Source: a virus. From it: a DNA stretch of 20,440 nt. Positions 13,904 through 20,440 of the stretch are shown in pieces (the first letter of the stretch is position 1; the number at the start of each line of letters is the position of its first letter). The stretch covers positions 1 through 20,440 of the IMG/VR virus record IMGVR_UViG_3300044846_005094. The stretch is one strand, 5' to 3'. The notes beneath the pieces were generated by a model. That model saw only the letters and a list, made by a program, of their open reading frames with translations, was not told the origin of the DNA and did not search any database. A program made the position numbers and the translations under genes.

Positions 13904-14125
13904 CTATTTGTTAATCTTATTTTTTGTGTATTTGTCTAAACTTGTTAATCCTAAACAGCCAAACGCCAACATACCAACGGTTTGCACTAGTATGTCTGAT
14001 GGTTTTACGTCGCCGTGTGAAAATGAATTAGCTAACAATGTAACATTTAAAAAAATAACACATAATAAACCGGATATTCGTTTTGATGATGCGTTGCCTG
14101 ATTCGTCATTTAATAGATTATTCAT
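13904..14125 (-). CDS. Two-helix holin-like protein (73 aa)
   Basis: A polar N-terminus (NDESGNASSKRISG) leads into two hydrophobic segments at about 17-33 (LLCVIFLNVTLLANSF) and 46-61 (LVQTVGMLAFGCLGLT). These are separated by a short polar loop and followed by a basic tail (KYTKNKINK). The S-K-R-x2-G entry into the first helix is common in small phage membrane proteins of holin type. It heads the lysis/membrane block. Start ATG 14125 has AAAGGA 4-5 nt upstream, inside a 9-bp inverted repeat that could control its translation. Confidence 0.68.
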   Translation of the reverse strand: MNNLLNDESGNASSKRISGLLCVIFLNVTLLANSFSHGDVKPSDILVQTVGMLAFGCLGLTSLDKYTKNKINK

Positions 14126-14156
14126 ATTGTCCTTTAAGATAAATATGGGACAATAT
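14124..14156 (-). promoter_or_regulatory. Inverted repeat over the RBS and start of the two-helix holin-like gene
   Basis: Perfect 9-bp arms ATATTGTCC (plus strand 14124-14132) and GGACAATAT (14148-14156) are separated by 15 nt. In the mRNA the 3' arm contains the GGA of the SD and runs into the start codon, so a hairpin would hide the ribosome site. The loop carries the ATATTTAT element. It could equally be a protein operator on DNA. Confidence 0.6.
14138..14147 (-). promoter_or_regulatory. ATATTTAT element (before two-helix holin-like gene)
   Basis: The coding strand reads CATATTTATC, then 12 nt including AAAGGA, then ATG at 14125. It forms the loop of the inverted repeat at 14124-14156 and lies at the head of the lysis block. 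Confidence 0.45.
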
Positions 14157-14181
14157 CAAATAACATGAATTATAATTTCGT

Positions 14182-14199
14182 TGCAGATTATGCAGATTA
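14182..14199. repeat. Perfect 9-bp tandem repeat in the 77-nt gap
   Basis: TGCAGATTA occurs at 14182-14190 and immediately again at 14191-14199, between the end of the glycosyltransferase gene and the promoter region of the lysis block. No hairpin plus U-tract is seen here, so it is not a standard terminator. Confidence 0.7.
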
Positions 14200-14202
14200 A
14201 AT

Positions 14203-15432
14203 TCAGCGTTTACATACAATTAATTGGGATTCTTGGGCAATTAAACTAACAATTGTTATTTGACAATTTCCTAATTTAAATGTTCCTGGTTGCCCAGAGT
14301 CTTGCAATATTTCTGATAGTATTTGTATGTATTGAAAATCCAATTGAGTAAATGTGTTTCCATCAATTGACACAACTATATCATTTTCTCCGGCCGGATC
14401 GTTGTATCCAATACAAAATACACGTTTAGTTAAATCAAATTTGGTATTTGCCTGTTCCGTTTCAATATATGAATCAGTTAATACCTGCATAGCATCATCT
14501 ATATAGATTCGATCACACCATGGCTCTAATGTTTGTAATAAAGTCATATTGCAATTTGTAACTTGAAATGCAATATTATATTTGGGTAATATCCTAGGCA
14601 TCATTAATTCGTCATGTAGAACATTTTGTCCCCACTTTCTCCACCACTCACGAAATTTGATAGCTCGCAACGATTTATATTCTTCTGAATCTTTGGGTTT
14701 ATACCAAATAGTTCCATCTGGCAACGGAATTTCAGCTTCGATTTCAATGCCATCTTTGAATCTACTACCTCTGCAAGTCATATGATATACAAATGAATCG
14801 CGAGATTGAATCAATCCATATCCGGCTAAATGCATACGGTTAAATATATCTGAATCTTCTAATTCCATTGGCGCAAATAAAGGATCATGTCCCCCTATAG
14901 CTTCAAAGTCTGATTTATACATCATCCATGGGGCAAAGATGCCGTTTGTGTGCTTATCTGCATTTGCTTGTTCTAGAACCGCCACTTCTTTTAAAAATGC
15001 ATCACGTTCAAACTCTTCAGGCTCAAATCCAAATGCACGTACATGTTTTTCTGGCCCAGGCGGATGTAATGGTGGTTCAATACGTGTTGCGGCTACAACA
15101 ACACCTGGTTTCATATGTTTCAATGAATTTGGAATATGATTGGTTGTAGTAATCATATCGGCGTGAAGTATACTAAAAATTTCCGTACGGGATAATTCTA
15201 CGCCTTTATCATATAATATAGTATGACCAACACGTTCTGGGCCGTCATTCTTATACTTAACAAAATGTTCTCCCGTTAAAGTTTGGATCCATTCCCATGT
15301 GCCATCGTCAGATGCATCATCCAGTAAAACAATATCATGTTTATCACCATAACAGTCTGTAATTGATTGTACTGCTTGTTGCAAATACTTTAAATTGTTC
15401 CTTGACGGAATTATAAAACTAATTTTATCCAT
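14203..15432 (-). CDS. GT2-family glycosyltransferase with C-terminal extension (409 aa)
   Basis: The GT-A fold starts with ISFIIPSRNNLKYLQQAV. The nucleotide-binding stretch VLLDDASDDGTWEW lies at 35-48. The metal site is of D-x-D type as LHADM (89-93), and the acceptor-side acidic motif is MELEDSDIFNR (189-199). The remaining 150 residues, after the WWRKWGQN segment, include NIAFQVTNCNMTLLQTLEPWCDRIYIDDA and are not part of a usual GT2 domain. They may be an accessory or second domain. It overlaps the upstream gene by 8 nt and is the last gene of the sugar block. Acceptor unknown: virion protein, phage DNA or host glycan. Confidence 0.85.
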   Translation of the reverse strand: MDKISFIIPSRNNLKYLQQAVQSITDCYGDKHDIVLLDDASDDGTWEWIQTLTGEHFVKYKNDGPERVGHTILYDKGVELSRTEIFSILHADMITTTNHIPNSLKHMKPGVVVAATRIEPPLHPPGPEKHVRAFGFEPEEFERDAFLKEVAVLEQANADKHTNGIFAPWMMYKSDFEAIGGHDPLFAPMELEDSDIFNRMHLAGYGLIQSRDSFVYHMTCRGSRFKDGIEIEAEIPLPDGTIWYKPKDSEEYKSLRAIKFREWWRKWGQNVLHDELMMPRILPKYNIAFQVTNCNMTLLQTLEPWCDRIYIDDAMQVLTDSYIETEQANTKFDLTKRVFCIGYNDPAGENDIVVSIDGNTFTQLDFQYIQILSEILQDSGQPGTFKLGNCQITIVSLIAQESQLIVCKR

Positions 15433-16312
15433 TTTGTAAACTTTTTTCTATAATATCAAACATTCTAGTTGATTTAACATGCCCTGTAAAATGAACTATA
15501 TTTGATTTCATCGCTCTATCAATATAACCATCAAAATCATCCCAACATGGAGCAAAGAAATATTTGTCAGTATTTAATATTTTAAATTTAGAACTATATA
15601 ACTGATTCATTAAACTATAAAATGATTGTTCTTGCGTATCAAATACAGTACGTTCCCAACCCCATTTTTCTGTTCCATCTTCCTTATAAATACCGTCAAA
15701 ATCAAATATGCTTAACATAGTATCAAAACCAGATTTAGATAGAAATTCATCAAATAATTTTAAAGATATACCTTGAAAGCCGGCGTTACATCCTAACAAA
15801 TTTATATTGTTAGTTTTTAATATAGATGTTATATCTGTTTGGTATAATTGACAAATTTGGTTAAGTAATGCCTTGTCGCAATTTACGTTATCAGGTTCGT
15901 GTATTCCAAATGATATACGAGCAATTAAACATTCTTGTACTTCTAGAAGATCTACTGTATTAAATATAATATCATATTCATATGTTAACATATAATCATA
16001 CATTTCAACCCTTCGAAGATAATGTCCTATTAAAATATGATAAAAATGTATAAATTTATTAAAATCATATTGCTGCAAATCAATATCATATATCTTAGCA
16101 TATGATTGCATAAATTCTTTTGAATATGTTTTTAAATTTAAATTTAAATCAAGTATCTTAGCAGTCCATTCATCATGATGCAGATCATGATCTAATACGA
16201 TATGAAAATCAAATTGTATGTTCGGAAATGTTTCAATTAATTGTTTCAAACAAAAATATTCATACTTCCCTAATTTATGCCAAAGTCTGGCGACTGCTAT
16301 ATTATTTTTCAT
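15425..16312 (-). CDS. GT8/GT-A-like glycosyltransferase (295 aa)
   Basis: Assigned from shape. It starts IAVARLWHKLGKYEYFCLKQLIETFP, and a helical stretch then leads to YDYMLTYEYDIIFN (105-118), where YEYD stands in the place of the D-x-D. NAGFQGISLKLFDEFL lies near 180, and VHFTGHVKS close to the C-terminus is the His-Gly-Lys ending common in GT8-like enzymes. The central part is rich in Asp/Tyr. No membrane segment. It overlaps both neighbours (11 and 8 nt), consistent with a shared pathway with the RmlD-like reductase before it and the GT2 after it. Confidence 0.7.
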   Translation of the reverse strand: MKNNIAVARLWHKLGKYEYFCLKQLIETFPNIQFDFHIVLDHDLHHDEWTAKILDLNLNLKTYSKEFMQSYAKIYDIDLQQYDFNKFIHFYHILIGHYLRRVEMYDYMLTYEYDIIFNTVDLLEVQECLIARISFGIHEPDNVNCDKALLNQICQLYQTDITSILKTNNINLLGCNAGFQGISLKLFDEFLSKSGFDTMLSIFDFDGIYKEDGTEKWGWERTVFDTQEQSFYSLMNQLYSSKFKILNTDKYFFAPCWDDFDGYIDRAMKSNIVHFTGHVKSTRMFDIIEKSLQNG

Positions 16313-17195
16313 AAAACTCTTTTAAATATTGTGTTAAGCTATCTTGCCATTTATTCATGTAATTTTTTTTCATAACGTTTAATTTAAAATTAATTAGTTT
16401 TTCTGAATATGGTCTTGGGGCAAAGTATTCATGTTTAAAAAATGAACTATCTACTTTGTTTACTTTGATATCTAAATTTAGTAAATCAATCATTTTAACT
16501 GCAACATCATATCTACTAGCATTGCCATTACTAACCATATTATAAATTCCATAGTCTAAACCTTCCGTTGTGTGCCGATATATAGAATTAGCAAAGTCAC
16601 CGGTATATGTAGGAGTACCTAATTTATCATCAACAACATTTAATTCAGTTGCACCATTTTCAAGTTGTTTGAATATTTTAGCTACGAATTTTTTATCTTT
16701 TTTACTGCCACCTCCCATCATCCAACCAGCTCTAAAGATCCAGGCATTATCATATTCTAAAATAGAATTTTCAGCGTAGACTTTACTTTTTGCATATATG
16801 CTTAAAGGGTCTGGTTTATCAAAATCAGCAAATACATCTTGTTCTCCGCCAAATACTCCTGCGGTGCTAATAAATACATATGGAATATTTAATTCTTTTG
16901 ATAGTTCCATTAAAAAAATAGCTCCCATTGTATTTGTAGCAAAACAATTATCATAATTAACTTCGCATTCTTCTAAATCAGTTAATGCTGCTAAATTTAA
17001 TATGATGTCTGGATTAAAATCTTTGATTTGTTTTCTAATAGCCGTATAGTCTCGAATATCACCATACTGTAACCATTCTTCGTTAACGTCAATATCAGTT
17101 GCTAATATTTCACAATCTGCTTGTTTATATTTGTTATAAACATATGATCCTAGCATACCGCCGGCACCCGCAATATAAACTTTATTATATTTCAT
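16302..17195 (-). CDS. RmlD-like sugar-nucleotide reductase (SDR family)
   Basis: A 297-residue protein. A Rossmann entry VYIAGAGGMLGSYVY (6-20) carries the dinucleotide-binding GxxGxxG. NLAALTDLEECE (67-78) is close to the RmlD signature. S110/T111 with YAKSK (Y134, K138) gives the SDR catalytic set, and RAGWMMGGG follows. RmlD reduces dTDP-4-keto-rhamnose to dTDP-rhamnose; related enzymes act on other nucleotide sugars. No RmlA, B or C is seen in the window, so the substrate probably comes from the host or from genes outside it. It has its own promoter-like element, with the -10 box only 5 nt before the ATG. Confidence 0.83.
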   Translation of the reverse strand: MKYNKVYIAGAGGMLGSYVYNKYKQADCEILATDIDVNEEWLQYGDIRDYTAIRKQIKDFNPDIILNLAALTDLEECEVNYDNCFATNTMGAIFLMELSKELNIPYVFISTAGVFGGEQDVFADFDKPDPLSIYAKSKVYAENSILEYDNAWIFRAGWMMGGGSKKDKKFVAKIFKQLENGATELNVVDDKLGTPTYTGDFANSIYRHTTEGLDYGIYNMVSNGNASRYDVAVKMIDLLNLDIKVNKVDSSFFKHEYFAPRPYSEKLINFKLNVMKKNYMNKWQDSLTQYLKEFYEK

Positions 17196-17200
17196 ATTAT

Positions 17201-17229
17201 ATTATATAATTTTTTATTCATTAATCCAA
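17201..17229 (-). promoter_or_regulatory. Sigma70-like promoter before the RmlD-like gene
   Basis: On the minus strand, TTGGAT (17229-17224), a 17-nt spacer and TATAAT (17206-17201), then ATAAT and ATG at 17195. The -35 box forms the last two codons of the upstream glycosyltransferase gene. The layout matches 6958-6986 almost base for base around the -10 box. Confidence 0.65.
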
Positions 17230-18144
17230 ATAATGTAATCTTATAATTTTCATTAGTTCTTGCATTCGCACTAACCATGTATGCGATGTTTCTACAATCT
17301 GTCTTGCATTTTCAGCTTTTTGTTCTCGCTCATTATCATGATGTAAATAATATTCAAATAATTCTAGCCAATTTGATTCATCTCCAAGTACTATGTTACC
17401 ATCAAATAATGTTTCTACTAATGGATGATCACATAATTGAAAATTTCCAGATAATGCAATATTGTAAACTGATTGATTTAAATCAATTCTATCATAATGT
17501 TCACCCAAATTTGGTTTTTGATATGGAACATGAAAATTTAAATTAATTTTTGTTGCATTTCTAATGATGTTATGTTCTTGATATGGTATAAATCCATTTT
17601 GATATTTTCCATATGTCATTCCGCCCAATATGCATGCATATTGATCATTATCTAATATCGGATATAAAAATTTGTCTTCACTTCGGTATCCGTGTGATAA
17701 ATTACCAATGAAACACGCATCATATAATTTAGGCGTATCAATTTTATAAAATAATCTATGGTTGGCTGCTAATGGCACACTATACAAGTTAAATCCGTTA
17801 GCTTTATAATTCTGCATTAAACTAGGACATTTATGTTGAGTTGTTATAAAAAAATCAACAATATCCTGAAATAATACATAATTGTTTCGCCACATATCTC
17901 CTGCACCAATTATTTTACAATTTGGAAATTTTAACTTAAATTGTTCAAATTGTTTTAAATAGTCGAATGAATCTGGTATGCCCGCGTATATTAATATGTC
18001 TACTTCTTCGTTAATTTCTAAAATAGAATGTTCCGGAATTGGTAAATATGAAACATCATGTCCTAAATCTTGTAATCCATAATACCATTCTAATAATATT
18101 GGAGTAGCGTGATGTATTGTATCACATAAAACTATTTTATTCAT
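17221..18144 (-). CDS. GT-B glycosyltransferase, CgeB-like (307 aa)
   Basis: The N-terminal Rossmann-like half begins MNKIVLCDTIHHATPILLEWYYGLQDLGHDV. The second half begins around DACFIGNLSHGYR (142-154), the pattern FxGxxxxxR typical of CgeB/Glyco_trans_1_2 proteins. It continues with RIDLNQSVYNIALSGNFQLCDH, where the nucleotide-sugar site lies, LVETLFDGNIVLGD, and a C-terminal helix ending in the ARQIVETSHTW segment. CgeB-type enzymes lack the D-x-D and act on polysaccharides or surface layers. It overlaps the methyltransferase gene by 8 nt. Confidence 0.8.
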   Translation of the reverse strand: MNKIVLCDTIHHATPILLEWYYGLQDLGHDVSYLPIPEHSILEINEEVDILIYAGIPDSFDYLKQFEQFKLKFPNCKIIGAGDMWRNNYVLFQDIVDFFITTQHKCPSLMQNYKANGFNLYSVPLAANHRLFYKIDTPKLYDACFIGNLSHGYRSEDKFLYPILDNDQYACILGGMTYGKYQNGFIPYQEHNIIRNATKINLNFHVPYQKPNLGEHYDRIDLNQSVYNIALSGNFQLCDHPLVETLFDGNIVLGDESNWLELFEYYLHHDNEREQKAENARQIVETSHTWLVRMQELMKIIRLHYLD

Positions 18145-18736
18145 ACTTTGCTACGATTTCATCCCACGATAAAATATTAATTAAATCCATACGATATTCA
18201 TTTAAAAAATCAAAAGTAGGTTGTACAGTTAAATTATGAGGTTGTTGTTGTCCTCGTCTAACAATACCACAAAATGATGAATAAATTCCATGCATATCTA
18301 AATCAGATCTAGTACCTCGTAGTTCCGCAAATACTTCCCACGCATTATGGCAAAAATGTGCTTGTAATAATTCTTCAAAGAATGGATTGATATCATCCAT
18401 TATAATAGTTCCATTTTCATTTAAATGTTCCAATGAATTATTAAAATCTTTTAGTACTTGAGTTTTTTCATGAGATGCATCAATAAAAATAATATCCCAT
18501 TTTACATCTTTACCCACTGAATCAAAATAATCATCTGTTGTCATAAGATGTGTCGGTAAACATCCAGGATCAATATCGACTCCTTCTTTTAACATACAAT
18601 TAATATGATTAAATGTATTTGTTTTGTCTCGTACCCCTAATTCTAAATACGAGTCGTATTTAAATTTTTCTATAAAAAAATTAATAATTGGGTGATACGG
18701 TTGGTTAGTCAATTTAGACCAATCTGTGTTTTTCAT
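18137..18736 (-). CDS. Class I SAM-dependent methyltransferase (199 aa)
   Basis: Motif I is YLELGVRD (30-37), motif II is GVDIDP (52-57), and WDIIFIDASHEKTQVLKDF (80-98) with the IIMDDINP strand (111-118) gives the Methyltransf_24-like pattern. FIDASHE followed by a DD pair is usual in O-methyltransferases of glycan clusters, with metal bound by the acidic residues. It lies between two glycosyltransferase genes with 8- and 4-nt overlaps, so sugar methylation (capping or decorating a glycan) is the likeliest role. An SD-like AAGGA precedes the ATG. DNA methylation is unlikely: no DPPY-type or PC motif. Confidence 0.8.
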   Translation of the reverse strand: MKNTDWSKLTNQPYHPIINFFIEKFKYDSYLELGVRDKTNTFNHINCMLKEGVDIDPGCLPTHLMTTDDYFDSVGKDVKWDIIFIDASHEKTQVLKDFNNSLEHLNENGTIIMDDINPFFEELLQAHFCHNAWEVFAELRGTRSDLDMHGIYSSFCGIVRRGQQQPHNLTVQPTFDFLNEYRMDLINILSWDEIVAKYE

Positions 18737-19371
18737 TCTAATCCTTCTTTAATATAAATTTGTTCCCATCCTTCAGAAATTCTACCGCCAATTCGAACAA
18801 AGTTAAAATACATATGTTCGTTTCGTTTTTTCAATAAAATTAAAGGATCTAATGTTTTTGTAAATACATTGCCTTCGACTTCAAAGTTCCATGGTGAATA
18901 TTCTGATTTCATTACTTTTTTAAGATATTCAGTTTTCCATATGGATGGCTGTACTGAATTTAAATAATCACTATGATTTTTAAATTTATACAAATCATTA
19001 GTAACATGTTCTAAATAATATACAGGTTCGCCATAATCAATATCCATCATGATTTTGTCAGCGTTGTATTGTTCTAATATTTTAATATGTTCTTGTACAA
19101 ATTCTTCTGTAAATGTTTCTGTTAAATAATAATCATCGAGAATAAAGAATGTATATTCCGTATCAATTTCATCTAATGCTTTAAGCATTCGTTCACCCCA
19201 TTGCAATTGTCCTGGTGTGATTGTTTTATATAAATCATTATCATATGTTAATGTTTCGCTAACTAAATAATTTGCAGTTTTTAATTGCCAATATCTTTGA
19301 AATAAAATATCAAAGTTTTTCCATAATGGCGAATATGAATCGCAAGTTCCTATTAGTACCGATATATTCAT
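18733..19371 (-). CDS. GT-A-like glycosyltransferase (212 aa)
   Basis: A short protein starting MNISVLIGTCDSYSPLWKNFDILFQRYW. GQLQWGERMLKALDEIDTEY (54-73) leads to FFILDDYYLTE (75-85), where LDDYY serves as the metal motif. QPSIWKTEYL near 141-150 and SPWNFEVEGN complete the pattern of a protein family I recall from capsule clusters and phages. It is shorter than a full GT2, lacking an extended acceptor domain. The 4-nt overlaps on both sides place it in the same translational chain. Confidence 0.72.
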   Translation of the reverse strand: MNISVLIGTCDSYSPLWKNFDILFQRYWQLKTANYLVSETLTYDNDLYKTITPGQLQWGERMLKALDEIDTEYTFFILDDYYLTETFTEEFVQEHIKILEQYNADKIMMDIDYGEPVYYLEHVTNDLYKFKNHSDYLNSVQPSIWKTEYLKKVMKSEYSPWNFEVEGNVFTKTLDPLILLKKRNEHMYFNFVRIGGRISEGWEQIYIKEGLE

Positions 19372-20135
19372 AATCTAGCTTTTGGTTTAATTTGTCGTAT
19401 ACGATGTTCAACTTCTTTTTGTAATGTAACTCTATTGTTTGATTCTGATTCTAAATCTTCTGATATATTATAAACATATAATGGTTCATCTACTCGAAAT
19501 ATTCTAGATTTCCCTGCTAACTCAACTAATGGCATACACAATGCAAAATCTGCAGCTGCGTTGAAATAGTTGCCTGTTTCCGGATCAATTAAATCAGCAT
19601 CTGTAATATTATCTAATAAAAATGCTTTATATGTTTTTAAATGGCTATATGGAAATGTATGTGTTCTATATGAATTAGATGCATCAACTTGTGAATCTAA
19701 ATGTAATTGATAATGGCCTCCTAATTCTCCCGACGGATAATGTATATACTGACCATATGTCATCCATATATTATCATTTTGGTAAACTTGATTTAAATAT
19801 TGTAAAACAAATGAATGCAATAACCAATCATCACCATCAATCTCTACAATGATATCATCTGGATCTATTTTTCCTATATCTTTAAGATGTTTATACGTTC
19901 CCATAAAACAATTTAAGAAACAACCAGGATTTGGATTTTGATATATTAAAAAATTAGTACTATTCCTAACAGCATCTGTTAAATGTTCTAATGTATCATC
20001 TGTTGATTCGTCATACCCATATGCTGTTAAATAATTTGAATAACTTTGTTGTTTAATGCTATTAACATTGAATCTAACCCATTTACTTTTATTATAAACA
20101 GTTGATATGATTATAAATTTATTTTGCTTTTCCAT
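19368..20135 (-). CDS. GT2-family glycosyltransferase (255 aa)
   Basis: The GT-A start is FIIISTVYNKSKWVRFNVNSIKQQ. AYGYDESTDDTLE (38-50) takes the place of the usual DDGSTD. The metal motif is IVEIDGDDWL (96-105). MTYGQYIHYPSG and YFNAAADFALCMPLVELAG form the acceptor half, and LYVYNISE the exit strand. It is a complete short GT2 without membrane helices. It overlaps the GT-B gene upstream by 25 nt and the next gene by 4 nt. Sugar and acceptor cannot be read from sequence. Confidence 0.85.
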   Translation of the reverse strand: MEKQNKFIIISTVYNKSKWVRFNVNSIKQQSYSNYLTAYGYDESTDDTLEHLTDAVRNSTNFLIYQNPNPGCFLNCFMGTYKHLKDIGKIDPDDIIVEIDGDDWLLHSFVLQYLNQVYQNDNIWMTYGQYIHYPSGELGGHYQLHLDSQVDASNSYRTHTFPYSHLKTYKAFLLDNITDADLIDPETGNYFNAAADFALCMPLVELAGKSRIFRVDEPLYVYNISEDLESESNNRVTLQKEVEHRIRQIKPKARL

Positions 20136-20440
20136 ATATCAATATTATAATATTTTTTGTAATTTTCTAATGCAGTAAAACTGCATTTGTTATAAAAATC
20201 TTGATCATCTCGTAATCGAATTGCTAACTTTCTAGCAGATTCTAAATCATTAACATTGACTGCTAAATCTGGGTGACAAAGTCTTTGTGTATCAACATGT
20301 TGATTTCCAATACAAGGAATTCCAAAATAGGCACAATTTAAACTAAATGTTCCAGCAGCTACTGTTGGCATCAGATGAATTGCATATTTAAATGTACTTA
20401 ATTGTTGCATCCATTCAATCCATGTTACTCTTGGTAAATG
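20111..20440 (-). CDS. GT-B glycosyltransferase, C-terminal fragment (window edge)
   Basis: The frame stays open to the right edge (110 codons visible), so the true start is outside the window; the ATG at 20410 is internal. The visible end, IHLMPTVAAGTFSLNCAYFGIPCIGNQHVDTQ, then LAVNVNDLESARKLAIRLRDD, is the C-terminal nucleotide-sugar-binding domain of GT4-like enzymes. The segment corresponds to the glycine-rich donor loop, followed by a helix listing the D-x-E-x-A pattern. It is the first gene seen of the sugar block. Confidence 0.72.
   Translation of the reverse strand, partial: HLPRVTWIEWMQQLSTFKYAIHLMPTVAAGTFSLNCAYFGIPCIGNQHVDTQRLCHPDLAVNVNDLESARKLAIRLRDDQDFYNKCSFTALENYKKYYNIDIWKSKINL

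Noticed and set aside
14126-14202. Intrinsic terminator after the two-helix gene region or the glycosyltransferase gene
   Set aside because: The only hairpin in the gap overlaps the downstream start codon and is not followed by a U-tract; no convincing terminator was found anywhere in the window.
18137-18736. DNA methyltransferase role for the SAM enzyme
   Set aside because: It lacks the DPPY/NPPY or PC catalytic motifs and sits among glycosyltransferases, so a sugar or small-molecule target is more likely.
1-20440. tRNA genes, CRISPR arrays, insertion sequences or attachment sites
   Set aside because: No cloverleaf-like segment, spaced repeat array, transposase or long terminal repeat was seen; gaps are too small to hold most of these.

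Overview
This window reads as part of a tailed bacteriophage genome, probably a large myovirus-type phage of a Bacteroidota host. Evidence for a phage: every supported gene lies on the minus strand, the genes are packed with 1-25 nt overlaps or tiny gaps, and there are small holin-like membrane proteins, two putative cell-wall-active enzymes, an HNH nuclease and many short proteins of the kind shared among aquatic phages. Evidence for the host: the ClpS adaptor has the Bacteroidota flavour (TFDHV, QCALIVH). A beta-rich surface-type protein and a small secreted outer-membrane barrel point the same way. The DNA is AT-rich and uses the standard code. No host genes, rRNA, tRNA, CRISPR array or insertion sequence was seen, and no gene-free stretch exceeds about 80 nt.

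In transcription order (right to left): (1) 20440-14203 is a block of eight polysaccharide-type genes: three GT2/GT-A-like glycosyltransferases, a GT8-like protein, two GT-B proteins (one cut by the window edge), a SAM methyltransferase and an RmlD-like reductase. (2) 14125-10668 is a membrane and lysis block: a two-helix holin-like protein, a LydA-like holin, an inner-membrane protein with a helical periplasmic domain, a signal-peptide beta-barrel, a beta-rich surface-type protein, an L,D-transpeptidase-like protein and a four-helix holin. (3) 10622-7001 holds a nucleotidyltransferase fusion, small conserved phage proteins, a 56-residue holin-like protein and a SleB-LysM cell-wall hydrolase. 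(4) 6952-2911 holds a UVR-like small protein, ClpS, two unknowns, an HNH endonuclease, two tandem HExxH metallopeptidase-like proteins and a conserved phage protein. (5) 2838-1 is a MoxR/CobS-type AAA+ ATPase followed by its likely partner, a protein carrying HExxH, an acidic linker and a VWA domain (cut by the left edge).

The most informative non-coding signal is that upstream sequences fall into two sets. Four starts (AAA+, VWA, the UVR-like/clpS operon, the RmlD-like gene) carry a sigma70-like promoter, TTGGAW-17 nt-TATWAT. Six other starts, mostly lysis or virion-type genes, carry ATATTTAT on the coding strand within about 40 nt of the start codon. My reading found this octamer nowhere else in the window. 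I infer two temporal classes. A second theme is N-termini ending in L/I-x-E (metallopeptidase, SleB-LysM lysin, a 110-residue protein). These resemble T4 capsid-targeting sequences cut by the prohead protease, so these enzymes may be packaged in the head.

All functions come from reading motifs by eye; no database search was run.
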